From Streptomyces sp. P3 (GTDB lineage: Bacteria; Actinomycetota; Actinomycetes; Streptomycetales; Streptomycetaceae): DNA of 64,000 nucleotides. The stretch is taken from the NCBI RefSeq assembly GCF_003032475.1, contig NZ_CP028369.1, positions 1 to 64,000 on the forward strand, given 5' to 3'. Both the position numbers and the translations under genes were made by a program. Below the pieces are notes generated by a model. The model did not search any database, was not told the origin of the DNA, and saw only the letters and a program-made list of their open reading frames with translations. This document shows, piece by piece, positions 12,701 through 34,917 of this stretch (the first letter of the stretch is position 1; every line of letters starts with the position of its first letter).

Positions 12701-15700
12701 CTCCATCTGACGCGACAGCAGACTCTTCGGATCGTCGGCCTCACCCAGCAACTCCCGCTGCCACAGCGCATAGTCCGCGTACTGCGCCGGCAACGGCTCC
12801 CACTCAGGAACTGCACCCGCGGACCTGGCCGCGTACGCCACCGACAGATCCCGGGCCAGTGGCGCCCACGACCAGCCGTCACCCGCGATGTGGTGCACCA
12901 CCACCGCGAGGACGTGCTCGTCCGGCGCGATGGAGAAGAGCCAGGCCCGGATCGGCACTTCCGAGGCCAGGTCGAAGAGATGCCCGGCCGCCCCCGCGAC
13001 CGAGGCGTCCAGCTCCTCCGGCGCCACCGGCACGACCGAAAGCTCCCATTCCAGGGCCTCCACCGGAATGATCCGCTGGTACGGCTCGCCGTCCTCGCCC
13101 ACCGCGAACACCGTGCGCAGCAGTTCGTGGCGCGCGAGGGCGTCGCGCAGGGCCGCGTCGAGGGCCTGAGGGTCGACGGTTCCGGTCAGCCGTACCGTGA
13201 CCGGGATGTTGTAGGTGGGGCTGGGGCCCTCCAGCTGTCCGATGAACCACATGCGTCGCTGCGCGAACGACAGCGGGACGCGTTCGGGGCGCCCGCCCGC
13301 GGTCAGGGCCGGCCGGGCCGCGGCCGCGTCGACCAGCCGGTTCGCGAGACCCGCCACGGTGGGCGTCTCGAACAGCGCGCGCAGCGGCAGCTCGACTCCC
13401 AGCAACGACGCACGGATCCGGCTGACCAGCCGGGTCGCGAGCAGGGAGTGGCCGCCGAGCGCGAAGAAGTCGTCGTCGACCCCAACCTGGGGCAGCCCCA
13501 GCACCTGGGCGAAGGCACCGCAGAGGAGTTCCTCCTGGACGGTCGCCGGGCCGCGGCCCGCACCCGCCGTGTGCTCGGGGGCCGGCAGGGCCTTGCGGTC
13601 CAGCTTGCCGTTGGCGGTGAGCGGCAGCGCGTCGAGGACCACGACGGCCGACGGGACCATGTATGCGGGCAGGCTCAGCCCCGCGTGCGCGCGCAGCTGC
13701 GCGGTGTCCACAGCGGCGCCGGTCCGGGCGACCACGTACGCGACCAGGCGGACGTCTCCCGGGACGTCCTCGCGGGCCGTCACGGCTGCCCGGTCCACGG
13801 AGGCGTGCGCGCACAGCACGGCCTCGACCTCGCCCGGCTCGATCCGGAAGCCGCGAACCTTCACCTGCTCGTCGGCACGGCCCAGGCATTCCAGCTGCCC
13901 GTCCCGGGTCCAGCGCGCCAGGTCTCCCGTGCGGTACATCCGGGCGCCCTGCTCGAACGGGCCGGCGACGAAGCGCTCGGCCGTGAGGCCGGGGCGGCCC
14001 AGGTATCCGCGCGCGACCTGCGCCCCCGCCAGGTACAGCTCGCCCGTCGCCCCGGGCGCGACCGGGCGCAGGCGCTCGTCCAGCACGTAGGCCCGCACGC
14101 CCGCGAACGGACGGCCGACCAGCACGGGCCCTTCGTCCGAGACCGGCGCGGAGGTGGCCCACACCGTCACCTCGGTCGGCCCGTACACGTTCACCACCGG
14201 CGCGCCGGTGGCCGTCAGTCGCGCGGCCAGCTCGCCGGGCAGCGCCTCGCCGCCGACCAGTACCCCTACCGAGGCCGGCCAGGGGCCCGCCTCCAGCACG
14301 CCCCGCCACAGTGACGGAACGCCCTGCACCACGGTCGCCCCGGACGAGACCACCAGCTCCAGCAGCGCGGCCGGGTCCCGCACCACCTCGCGGGAGGCCA
14401 CCACGACCGACGCGCCGGACACCAGCGGCAGGAACAGCTCCAGCGCCGCGATGTCGAACGACACCGTGGTCACGGCCACCAGCCGGTCACCGCCCGACAG
14501 CGGCACCCGCTCCCTCGCGCCCCGCAGGTGCGCCGCAAGCGCGGCGTGCGGGACCACGACGCCCTTGGGCCTGCCGGTCGACCCCGATGTGAAGATCGTG
14601 TAGGCCGCGTCCTGCGGCCGCACCACCGTGCCCAGCGGCCCGCCGTCCAGCCCCGCGACGGCAGGGTCCTCCGCCAGCACCCGCACGACACCCTCGGGCA
14701 GCACCGGGGCGCACTCCGCCGAGGTGACCACGCACGCGGGCGCGGCGTCGTCCAGCACGTACGCGAGCCGCTCGGCGGGATGCTCCGGATCCAGCGGCAG
14801 ATACGCGGCGCCGGCCTTCAGCGTCGCCAGCAGCGCCACCACCAGTTCGACGCCCCGCTCAAGGCACACCCCCACCACGGATCCGGCGCCCACGCCCGAG
14901 CCGGCCAGGTGACGAGCCAGCCGGTTCGCCCGCGCGTCGAGCTCGGCGTACGACACCGCCACACCCTCGGAGACGACCGCGGTCGCCTCCGGCGTCCGTG
15001 CCGCCTGCGCCGCGAACGACTCGGGCAGGAGAGTCGACTGCTCCGTCCCGGCCGCCGCGCCGCCCCACTCCAGCAGCAGCCGCTCACGCTCGGCGGGCTC
15101 CAGCACCTCGACGGTCTTCACCGGCGCCGACGGGTCGGCGACGAGCTGTTCGAGCACCCGCACCAGGCGTTCGGCCAGTGACCGGGCCGATTCCGCGTCG
15201 AACAGGTCCGCGGCCACGGTCAGCGAACCGCGCAGACCGGCCGGCCCGCCCGCCTCGTCGAACGTCTCCCAGCAGTCGACCTCGAGATCGAGCTTGGCCC
15301 CGTGGACGTTCGCCGTGGCCACCTCGACGCGCAGCCCGGGGAGTTCCAGCACCGCCGCGGCGTTGTTCTGGAGGTTCAGCATGACCTGGAAGAGCGGGTG
15401 GCGCGCCATCGAGCGGGTGGGCGCGAGCTCCTCGACCAGCTTCTCGAAGGGGACGTCCTGGTGCTCGAAGGCCGACAGGGCGGTCTCCTGCCCCCGGGCC
15501 AGCAGTTCGCGAAAGCTGGGATCGCCCGCCAGGTCGGTGCGGATGACGAGGGTGTTGACGAAGAAGCCGACCAGGTCGTCGAGGGCCGAGTCGGCGCGCC
15601 CGGCGACCGCCGAGCCGATCGGGATGTCGTCACCGGCGCCCAGACGGGCGAGCAGGACGGCCAGGGCACTGCGGAGCACCATGAACGGGGTCACCCCCTC

Positions 15701-16428
15701 GGCCAGCGCCAGCTCCGCGAGCTTCGCGTGCACCTCGGCGGGCACCTCCAGGGGCACCCGGTGGCCGCGGTAGGAGCCGACGGCGGGGCGCGGGCGGTCG
15801 ACCGGCAGCGCCAGCTCCTCGGGCACGCCTGCCAGGGCCTCGCGCCAGTGGGCGACCTGTCGCGACAGCCTGCTGTCCGGGTCGCCCTCGTCTCCGAGCA
15901 GCTCACGCTGCCAGAGCGCGTAGTCCGCGTACTGGACGGGCAGCGGCTCCCACGCCGGCGCCCGGCCTGCCGTGCGCGCCGCGTACGCCACCGAGATGTC
16001 CCGGGCGAGGACGCGCATGGACCAGCCGTCGCCGGCGATGTGGTGGGTGGTCAGGACGAGGGTGTGCTCCTTTGGGCCGGTCGAGTACAACCGGGCCCGG
16101 ATCGGGACCTCCTGTGCCAGGTCGAAGGCGTACTCCGCCGCGGCCGTGACCCGCTCGTCCAGGCCGGCCGGGTCGACCTCGGCCACGGTCAGGGCCCAGT
16201 CCAGCTCGTCGAGTTCGAGGATCCGCTGGTACGGCTCGCCGTCGGTGACCGCGTAGACGGTGCGCAGCACCTCGTGGCGGCCGATGACGTCCCGCAGCGC
16301 CTCGTTCAGCGCGGCGCCGTCCACCCGGCCCGAGAGCCGGAGCACGACCGGGAGGTTGTACCTGGCGCTCGGGCCGTCCAGCTGGCCGATGAACCACAAC
16401 CGGCGCTGGGCGAAGGACAGGGGAACCA

Positions 16429-16429
<1 letters not shown>
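419..16429 (-). CDS. Nonribosomal peptide synthetase, five modules (5-9), 5336 aa
   Basis: Five C-A-T modules in a row, no E, MT or TE domain. C domains start near residues 1, 1050, 2148, 3213 and 4285. A-domain core motifs ([10 protein letters not shown]) lie near 615, 1671, 2745, 3818 and 4898. Carrier motifs (LGGHSL) lie near 993, 2056, 3123, 4195 and 5280. C5 and C6 have HHIAGDGWS (LCL type). C7, C8 and C9 have HHxVQDH plus HH(L/M)xxxxG(D/E), the dual condensation/epimerisation type. Hand-read codes predict Gly, Asn, Trp-like, Phe-like and Gly. The ATG at 16429 overlaps the stop of the upstream synthetase (TGATG), and its own stop overlaps the next start the same way. It extends the lipopeptidyl chain received from the 29334..16429 protein and passes it to the partial synthetase at the left edge. 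Modules 7-9 share near-identical DNA tracts. I saw no in-frame TTA codon. Confidence 0.97.
2581..3499. repeat. Near-identical intragenic tract (C9 copy), partner at 5794-6712
   Basis: About 0.92 kb of the module-9 C domain is almost base-for-base the same as 5794-6712 in the module-8 C domain, at a constant offset of 3213 bases (in frame). The flanks diverge sharply at the C-domain N-terminus. This indicates recent duplication or gene conversion. Confidence 0.85.
3736..6949 (-). other. NRPS module 8: dual C/E - A(aromatic, Phe-like) - T
   Basis: Code D-A-W-T-V-A-A-V-D-K from FDAFAWE, HVTLPP, LVTAGE and [11 protein letters not shown]. It equals the phenylalanine code except for Asp in place of Cys at 331. 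The C domain has the exact dual motif [10 protein letters not shown] and HHSVQDHTA. Confidence 0.65.
4105..4553. repeat. Near-identical intragenic tract (A8 C-terminal part), partner at 7321-7769
   Basis: About 0.45 kb coding the end of the A domain of module 8 matches the same part of module 7 at an offset of 3216 bases with only scattered differences. It covers the A8-A10 region but not the specificity pocket, which differs between the two modules. Confidence 0.85.
6950..10139 (-). other. NRPS module 7: dual C/E - A(aromatic, Trp-like) - T
   Basis: Code D-A-W-A-V-G-S-V-D-K from FDAFAWE, HVALPQ, LVTGGE and [11 protein letters not shown]. Small residues at positions 278, 301 and 322 imply a larger pocket than in module 8, which otherwise shares the scaffold; Trp is my best guess. 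Asp at 331 is unusual and could mean a polar or modified aromatic residue. The A8 core reads FGPAE rather than YGPTE. The C domain has [10 protein letters not shown] and HHLVQDHTA. Confidence 0.6.
10140..13299 (-). other. NRPS module 6: LCL C - A(Asn) - T
   Basis: Code D-L-T-K-V-G-E-V-G-K from FDLTVTS, AKVVPA, VVGGE and [11 protein letters not shown]: asparagine (Glu at position 322). The C domain has [10 protein letters not shown]6 is followed by a dual C/E domain, so Asn should be delivered as D. Confidence 0.85.
13300..16429 (-). other. NRPS module 5: LCL C - A(Gly) - T
   Basis: Code D-I-L-Q-L-G-V-V-W-K from FDIAALE, VQGVPS, LVGGE and [11 protein letters not shown], matching the glycine code with conservative changes. 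The C domain has HHIAGDGWS. It opens the second synthetase and must accept the chain from T4 in trans. Confidence 0.8.
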
Positions 16430-29334
<12,905 letters not shown>

Positions 29335-29848
29335 TCCCGCGCACTCCATTCGGTTCGACTCATCGGCCGGCAGGCGACAGCAGGAACCTCTAAGCGCGCA
29401 GGTTCGACCGACACCCTGCGATGCAGTCATGAGGTGGGCCAGCCGGAACTGAATAATTGGCGTCCCGATGGAATCGCAAAATGCGGCCCCTTGCCACAAA
29501 AGGCGCCCTCGACGCCGAACACGTTTCCCCCGGCACGCACTCTCCACCGCCCGGGACGTGATCCACTATGGCTCAGGGACGCTGATGCGATCAATGAGCT
29601 GCGGCCGCTCGAACGGCCTTGCCGCGCCTGCGACCTGGCAGGTCCGGGACAGGCCGTTCAACTGTGCCGCCGCGCCGGTTGAACACCGTTCGGACGTGCT
29701 GCCCGAACGCGGTTGACAGTCGTACGGAATGGCGCTTCACATCGGTGACCACGTCCGACCCCGGGGTTCCGGACGGCATTTCGTCAACACCCCGGCCACG
29801 TGCATGATATTTCGGTCTCGAATTCCGACGATCCTGTGAGGCATTCCC
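29335..29848. promoter_or_regulatory. Divergent intergenic region between the NRPS operon and the P450 gene
   Basis: 514 bp without a credible gene, with patches of lower GC. On the plus strand TTGACA at 29713-29718 is a consensus -35 box; at 17-18 bp spacing only a poor -10 (TTCACA/TCACAT) is seen. On the minus strand an AT-rich stretch around 29450-29458 could supply a -10 for the NRPS operon. GGTTCGAC occurs twice (29352-29359 and 29401-29408) in the NRPS leader. An inverted repeat lies at 29656-29684. Confidence 0.5.
29656..29684. promoter_or_regulatory. Inverted repeat GTTCAAC-N15-GTTGAAC, candidate operator (copy 1)
   Basis: Perfect 7-bp arms at 29656-29662 and 29678-29684, upstream of the P450 start by 164 nt. 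A close relative with the same right half (GCGCCGGTTGAAC) and TCAACTG left arm lies at 37119-37148 upstream of the JmjC gene. The element may be bound by a regulator shared by the two tailoring genes. Confidence 0.45.
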
Positions 29849-31051
29849 ATGCACAATGCGCCGGCCGAATCGGCCCCGCCGATCAATTTGGTGGATCCCG
29901 GACTGTACTCGCACGGCGATCCTTTTGTGCAGTGGCGCTGGCTGCGGGCCAACGATCCGGTGTACTGGCACCCGGCCACGGAGCTTCCCGGCTTCTGGGC
30001 ACTGACCCGCTACGAGGACGTGCGCACCGCCTATCGTGATGCGGAGACATTCAGCTCGGCCCGGGGGATCCTGCTCCGGCCGGCCGACCACGGCGTCGAC
30101 CCGGGCGGCGGCCGCACCCTGGCCCTGACCGACGCGCCGCGCCATCGCCAGCTGCGCGGCCTGGTGGACGAGTGGTTCTCGGTACGCTCCGTTCGCCAAC
30201 TCGAGGCGGAGATGGCGGGAATCACCAAGGGGATCGTCGACAAGGCGCTGCAGCAGGGCACCTGTGACTTCGTGGCGGACGTCGCCGCGCGGGTCCCGCT
30301 CTACGTGATCTGCAAGATGATGGGGGTGCCGGAGTCCGACTGGGAGTACCTGTACGAGCTGACCAGCCAGGCCTTCGCGGCCGGCGACCCGCTCGAACGC
30401 CGGTTCGCCCACCTGAACATCCTCGGGTATTTCGAGTCGCTCCAGGCGGAGAAGGCGCGGCGGCCGGCGGACGACTTGGTGAGCGTGCTGGCGACGGCCA
30501 CCCTCGACGGCGAGCGGCTCGGTGCGGAGGACGTCATCCTCAACTGCGACAACCTGCTGGTCGGCGGCACCGAGAACACCCGGATCGCCGCCGCCGGAGG
30601 CATGCTCGCCTTCCTCGAACACCCCGAGCAGTGGCGGCAGGTGGCCGAGGACCGGGAGCTGCTGCCGTCCGCGGTCGAGGAGGTGCTGCGCTGGACGTCG
30701 ACCGCCACCCACATCATGCGGACCGCCACCCGGACCACCGAGATCCACGGCAAGAAGATCGAGGCGGGCGACCCAGTTGTCTTCTGGCTGCCGTCGGCCA
30801 ACCGCGACGAGACCGTCTTCGACGACCCCGACACCTTCACCGTCACCCGCAAGCCCAACCGGCACCTGGCCCTGGGGTTCGGCGAGCACTTCTGCCTCGG
30901 CAGCATGCTGGCCAAGGTCGAACTACGACTGCTCTACGGCGAGTTGCTGGACCGGTCGGTGCGGGTGGAGCTCGCCGGCGAGCCCAAACTGCTCGACTCG
31001 ATCGTCGTCAACGGCCCCGAACGCCTCCCGGTCGGACTGACCGCGGCCTGA
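29849..31051 (+). CDS. Cytochrome P450 monooxygenase, 400 aa
   Basis: A complete soluble bacterial P450. The heme ligand loop GFGEHFCLG lies near residues 345-353 (Cys thiolate ligand), the ExxR pair is in EVLRW near residue 290, and the I-helix motif reads GGTENT near 239 where most P450s have AGxET. There is no membrane segment; electrons would come from a ferredoxin encoded elsewhere. It stands alone on the plus strand, divergent from the NRPS operon and convergent with the ACP gene across a shared terminator. P450s of this size in NRPS clusters usually hydroxylate an amino acid on its carrier domain or oxidise the acyl chain; the sequence does not decide between these. The start is supported by GAGG seven bases before the ATG. 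Confidence 0.93.
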   Translation: MHNAPAESAPPINLVDPGLYSHGDPFVQWRWLRANDPVYWHPATELPGFWALTRYEDVRTAYRDAETFSSARGILLRPADHGVDPGGGRTLALTDAPRHRQLRGLVDEWFSVRSVRQLEAEMAGITKGIVDKALQQGTCDFVADVAARVPLYVICKMMGVPESDWEYLYELTSQAFAAGDPLERRFAHLNILGYFESLQAEKARRPADDLVSVLATATLDGERLGAEDVILNCDNLLVGGTENTRIAAAGGMLAFLEHPEQWRQVAEDRELLPSAVEEVLRWTSTATHIMRTATRTTEIHGKKIEAGDPVVFWLPSANRDETVFDDPDTFTVTRKPNRHLALGFGEHFCLGSMLAKVELRLLYGELLDRSVRVELAGEPKLLDSIVVNGPERLPVGLTAA

Positions 31052-31078
31052 CACGGGGCACGGGCCACGGGTGACGCG

Positions 31079-31122
31079 ACGCACGAAGGGCCGCCGGGGA
31101 AAACCGGCGGCCCTTCGTGCGT
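31079..31122. terminator. Bidirectional terminator between P450 and ACP genes
   Basis: A perfect 19-bp stem (arms 31079-31097 and 31104-31122) around a GGAAAA loop sits between two convergent stops. It should end transcription from both sides. Confidence 0.85.
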
Positions 31123-31136
31123 TGTGCTCCAACGAC

Positions 31137-31418
31137 CTACGCCCTGCCGCCGGCGATCAGCGGCGTGAGGGCGTCCGCGAGCGGGCCGATGGCGGGGTGG
31201 TCCCAGAGCAGGGTGGGCTCCACCTCGATGCCGTAGCGGTCTTCGATGTCGGCGCACAGGCTGAGCACGTACACCGAGTCGAGGCCGTACTCGGACAGCG
31301 GAACCTCGAAGTCGATGTTCTCGGTGGGGATCCGGACGCTCGCGGCCACGCAGCCGCGCAGCCACTGCCGGATCTCCTCGGTGTCGACGGCGTCCGCGTG
31401 GTCAGTGGTCTCGGCCAT
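31137..31418 (-). CDS. Acyl carrier protein, 93 aa
   Basis: Small acidic four-helix carrier protein with the phosphopantetheine attachment motif YGLDSVYVLSL (Ser near residue 46). GGGAGG lies just upstream of the ATG. It is the last gene of the minus-strand set fatty-acyl-AMP ligase, two acyl-CoA dehydrogenases, ACP, 71 bp after the second dehydrogenase. By analogy with DptF/LipD-type carriers in lipopeptide clusters, it should receive the acyl adenylate, hold the chain during desaturation and present it to the starter C domain of the first synthetase. Discrete single-domain form and position make a primary fatty acid synthase role unlikely. Confidence 0.9.
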   Translation of the reverse strand: MAETTDHADAVDTEEIRQWLRGCVAASVRIPTENIDFEVPLSEYGLDSVYVLSLCADIEDRYGIEVEPTLLWDHPAIGPLADALTPLIAGGRA

Positions 31419-31489
31419 GGAACCTCCCTGGTAGTCGGGTCTGAGGGGTGTCGTGTCTGTCGTGTCTGAGGGGGGCGGTCACGACGGGC

Positions 31490-33232
31490 TCACGCGCCGG
31501 TGGGGCGGCACGCGTGGTCGAATGTGAGGCCGGCGTCGTGGCGCCGGAGGAGCTCCGCGTACAGACGCTCGGTGAGCGGCTCGGGCAGCGGGTCGTGATG
31601 CCGCCCGGTGTGGGCGCCCAGGCGGTGCAGCGCCGCCAGGACCCAGGCGGGCTCGGCGCCCGGGCCGCGCCCGTCCCGCGGCCGCTGCCACCACAGGCCC
31701 AGGCAGGCCGCGGCGGCGAGCGCCGAGGCCCACCGGGTCGTCAGGTCGAAGGCCTCGGGCGGTGCCGCGGGGCCCAGCTGGGCGGGGGTGAGCAGGGCTG
31801 CCTCGGTGGCCAGCGCCCGCACCTCGGCGGCATGCTCCACGGCCTGTGCGGCGATCGCCGGGTCTTCGCCGGTGCGCCGCTCGGCCCCCTCGAGCAGGGT
31901 CCGGGAGAGCGGGTCGCGTCCGCCCGCGGTGACGGCGAGGGCGCCGAAGTCCATCGGTGGCAGCGCCTCCCCGGGCCGGAAGGTGACGTCGGGCAGCGCA
32001 GGACCGTCCTCCTTGCTCCAGGTCCGCCGTACGGTCAGCGGCAGTTGCGGCAGCAGCGCGGACTGGCAGGAGACCCGGGAGGCGTGGCCGAAGGCCGAGG
32101 GCAGCACATCGCGCTGCAGCTTCTGGAACAGCGGCTGCTCCGCGTCGCGCAGGTAGAACTGTGAGCCGAGCAGGTCGCCGAGCCGCCGGACGGCCGCCAT
32201 CAGCAGCGCCGGGACGGTGAGTTTGACGGCCGAGGCGTACACGGCGCACTGCGCGGGAGCGGTGTGGGCCGCGCGGGCGGCCACGGTGACGAACGCGTCC
32301 GCGAGCAGCAGGTCCGCGAAGGCCTCGGCGAGCAGCGTCCGGGACAGGGCCAGGTCGGCGGCGGTGCCGCCGTACAACCGGCGTCCGAGCGCGCCGCGCA
32401 GGGCGGTGCGCAGCGCGGTGTCGAGCAGGCCGGCGGTCATGCCGGGCAGCGCGATCCGGGTGAGCTGGAAGGAACGCTGGGCCGTCTCCAGTCCGTGGCC
32501 GGGGGTGCCGACCACGGAGTCGGCCGGGACGGGGCAGTCGGTGAACTCGATCCCGCCGAGCGGTACGCCGCGCATCCCGACGGTGCCGTAGCGGGGCAGG
32601 TGGGTGACGGTCTCCGGTGGCAGCCGGTCCGCCTCCAGCAGGAGCTGGGAGTGACTGCGGCTGCCGGGGGCGTCGCTGGTGCGGGCGAAGACCACGATGG
32701 CGCCGGCCCGGGTGATGTTGGCCACCACTTCCTTGCGGCCGTTGAGGAGCAGCCGCCCGTCCGGACCGGGCAGCGCGCGGACCTCGGCGCGGGCGAAGTC
32801 GTTGCCGTGGGCCAACTCGTGGTAGCCGCAGGCCACCCGGCCCCCGGAGAGCAGGTGCTCGGCGAGCCGGGCCTGCTGTTCGACGCTGCCGGCGGTCCAG
32901 ACGTTGACGGCGGCCATGAAGGAGCCGACGCCGTAGCCTAGGCCCAGGCAGGGGTCGCGCCGGTAGACGGCGCGCATGACGGCGATGAGTTCCTCCGGAC
33001 CGGTGAACCGGCCGCCCAGGGCCTGTGGGACGAACTGGGCGTTCAGGCCGAAGGCGGTGAGCATCTCCTCGCCGGCCGTGAGCAGGGTGCCCTGGGCGTC
33101 GGCTGCGAGCACCGCGGCCCGGCCGACCGGGTTGGCGGGGTCGCCGGCGTGGCCGAGCAGGGCCTCCAGCCGGTCGCTCGGGTCGGCGGCTGCTGCGGGG
33201 GCGGTGCTTCCGGCGGGATCGACAAGGGTCAT
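31490..33232 (-). CDS. Divergent acyl-CoA dehydrogenase-like flavoprotein (second of pair), 580 aa
   Basis: Recognisable as an acyl-CoA dehydrogenase by overall layout (N-terminal helical domain, middle beta domain with the segment ending in PADSVVGTPGHGLE, C-terminal helical bundle), but clearly altered. Where the family has a TEPxxGSD flavin/substrate motif this protein has HELAHGNDF, and I could not find the usual EGT-type segment carrying the catalytic Glu (the region reads VLPSAFGHASR). At 580 aa it is much longer than a typical 380-aa enzyme. The ATG overlaps the stop of the preceding dehydrogenase by four bases (ATGA), so the two are made together and may form a heteromer. Likely role: introduction of a double bond into the ACP-bound lipid, or a non-catalytic partner subunit. 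Confidence 0.82.
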   Translation of the reverse strand: MTLVDPAGSTAPAAAADPSDRLEALLGHAGDPANPVGRAAVLAADAQGTLLTAGEEMLTAFGLNAQFVPQALGGRFTGPEELIAVMRAVYRRDPCLGLGYGVGSFMAAVNVWTAGSVEQQARLAEHLLSGGRVACGYHELAHGNDFARAEVRALPGPDGRLLLNGRKEVVANITRAGAIVVFARTSDAPGSRSHSQLLLEADRLPPETVTHLPRYGTVGMRGVPLGGIEFTDCPVPADSVVGTPGHGLETAQRSFQLTRIALPGMTAGLLDTALRTALRGALGRRLYGGTAADLALSRTLLAEAFADLLLADAFVTVAARAAHTAPAQCAVYASAVKLTVPALLMAAVRRLGDLLGSQFYLRDAEQPLFQKLQRDVLPSAFGHASRVSCQSALLPQLPLTVRRTWSKEDGPALPDVTFRPGEALPPMDFGALAVTAGGRDPLSRTLLEGAERRTGEDPAIAAQAVEHAAEVRALATEAALLTPAQLGPAAPPEAFDLTTRWASALAAAACLGLWWQRPRDGRGPGAEPAWVLAALHRLGAHTGRHHDPLPEPLTERLYAELLRRHDAGLTFDHACRPTGA

Positions 33233-34917
33233 CGGACCGGTTCCTCCACGGGGTGCGCGAGGGGCGGGACGAGGGGCTCGTAGGCGTCGGAGGGTGGCCG
33301 GTGGCCGGGCACCAGCAGCTCCAGGCACCTCTCCAGGGCCGCGGTCAGGGTCACCGTGCGCTCCTGGCCGCCGGACGCGGCGAGCAGGTGGAGGACGGCG
33401 CCACCGGCGAAGCACAGCTCGAAGCGCCGGGCTACGGCGAAGGCCGCGGCCGGGGCGGACCCTGCGCTCGGGGGCAGTTCGGCCATGGCGTCCGCGAGCG
33501 CCCGCGTCTGCGCGGAGAGCTGGGCGGCCAGTTCGGCGACGCGCTCCGGCAGGGAGCCGGCCGCGGCCAGAGCGGCGACCCGCCCGGCGGCGTCCGGCAC
33601 CGACTGGACGATGCTGCAGCCCGTGCGGCTCACCAGGCGCAGGGCCCGGAAGTCGAGGTCGGGCAGCGGGGTCTCCCCGGTGACCGCGGCGAGTCCGGCC
33701 GCGTCGTGGGCGCCGGTGCGGATCAGTCGGGCCAGCAGGGGGAACTGGGAGATGAGCAGGGAACGGTTGACCGCGGTGCTGCCGTCGAAGACGGCCACGA
33801 TCCGGTGGTCACGTTCCATTTTCTGGAACGCGCCGTCCGCATGATGGCCCGTCAGGAATCCGCGGACGCCCATCACTTCTGCGAGGTCGTCGATGGCCTG
33901 CTGGACCAACCAGGGCACCCCGGCCTTGACGGCTGCCGAGACGGTGCTCATCTCGCCGGTCAGCCCGTGGGCGCAGCGCGCCGCCAGCAGGGTCGCGGCG
34001 TCGGCCAGGGCCAGGGAGGCGGCGGCCCGGCCCAGCGTGCGCCGGGCCAGCGGCAGAAGCAGCAGCCGGGTGCCGTAGAGGGCGCGCTCGGCGGCGAACT
34101 CGGCGGCCAGGCGCAGCGCGTGCTCGCCGACGCCCAGGGAGAGCGCGACGCACATAGTGCGGGTGAGCTGCAGCGCGTTCAGGACGATGCCGAGGCCGTC
34201 GCCGATCCGCCCGATCAGCGCGTCGGCCGGGACGGGCGCGCCGTTCAGGCGGATCCCGCTGATGTCCGCGCCGCGGATGCCGTGGGTGGGTTCCTTGGGC
34301 AACGGCTGCCAGGCGCCGTCCGGGAGAGTGGACTTGTCGACCAGGAAGAGGCTGAACCCGCGCGGCCCGCCGTCCGGGCCGGTGCGCGCCAGGACGCAGA
34401 CGAGCCGCCCCCGCGTGGCGTTGTTGATCGGCCATTTCTCGCCGGTGAGCCGCCATCCGCCGTCCGGTGCGGGGACGGCGGCCAGGTTGCCGGCCAACAG
34501 GTCGCTGCCGATGCCCGGCTCGGTCAGGCCCCAGGCGACCACCGCGTGCTCGTCGAGCACCAGGGCGGCCAAGGCCCGCTGCTGCTCCTCGGTTCCGGCG
34601 ACCCAGGTCGACACCGAGCCGAGGAAGGTCTTGCCGTGGGCCACGGCGACGGTCAGGTCGCGGGCCGCCACCACGCGCAGCGCGTCGACCAGTTCGGGCA
34701 GGCCCCCGCAGGCTCCGCCGAGCGGGGCCGGCACGTAGGCGCGGGGGAAGCCGGCGGCGTCCAGCAGGGCGCACTCGTGGTCGGGGAAGGCCTCCGCGGC
34801 GTCCAGCTCCGCGGTTCGGCGCCCGCTGAACGGGCCGCCCGCCGCAGCCGCCGTGTCCATCGCCTCGGCCAGCGCGGCCGGTACGCCGACGGGCCACTGC
34901 GGCACACGCGCGCTCAC
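33229..34917 (-). CDS. Acyl-CoA dehydrogenase (first of pair), 562 aa
   Basis: Contains the acyl-CoA dehydrogenase signature GLTEPGIGSD near residue 135 and the three-domain fold, with an extended C-terminal part (562 aa). At the position of the catalytic base (usually YEGT) it reads VFDGSTAVNR, Asp for Glu. The GTG start overlaps the stop of the fatty-acyl-AMP ligase gene (GTGA). Lipopeptide clusters whose lipid carries 2,4- or other unsaturation (ramoplanin, enduracidin, friulimicin types) have such dehydrogenases next to the ligase and ACP genes; two here suggests two double bonds or a two-subunit enzyme. The exact position of unsaturation cannot be read from sequence. Confidence 0.9.
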   Translation of the reverse strand: MSARVPQWPVGVPAALAEAMDTAAAAGGPFSGRRTAELDAAEAFPDHECALLDAAGFPRAYVPAPLGGACGGLPELVDALRVVAARDLTVAVAHGKTFLGSVSTWVAGTEEQQRALAALVLDEHAVVAWGLTEPGIGSDLLAGNLAAVPAPDGGWRLTGEKWPINNATRGRLVCVLARTGPDGGPRGFSLFLVDKSTLPDGAWQPLPKEPTHGIRGADISGIRLNGAPVPADALIGRIGDGLGIVLNALQLTRTMCVALSLGVGEHALRLAAEFAAERALYGTRLLLLPLARRTLGRAAASLALADAATLLAARCAHGLTGEMSTVSAAVKAGVPWLVQQAIDDLAEVMGVRGFLTGHHADGAFQKMERDHRIVAVFDGSTAVNRSLLISQFPLLARLIRTGAHDAAGLAAVTGETPLPDLDFRALRLVSRTGCSIVQSVPDAAGRVAALAAAGSLPERVAELAAQLSAQTRALADAMAELPPSAGSAPAAAFAVARRFELCFAGGAVLHLLAASGGQERTVTLTAALERCLELLVPGHRPPSDAYEPLVPPLAHPVEEPVR

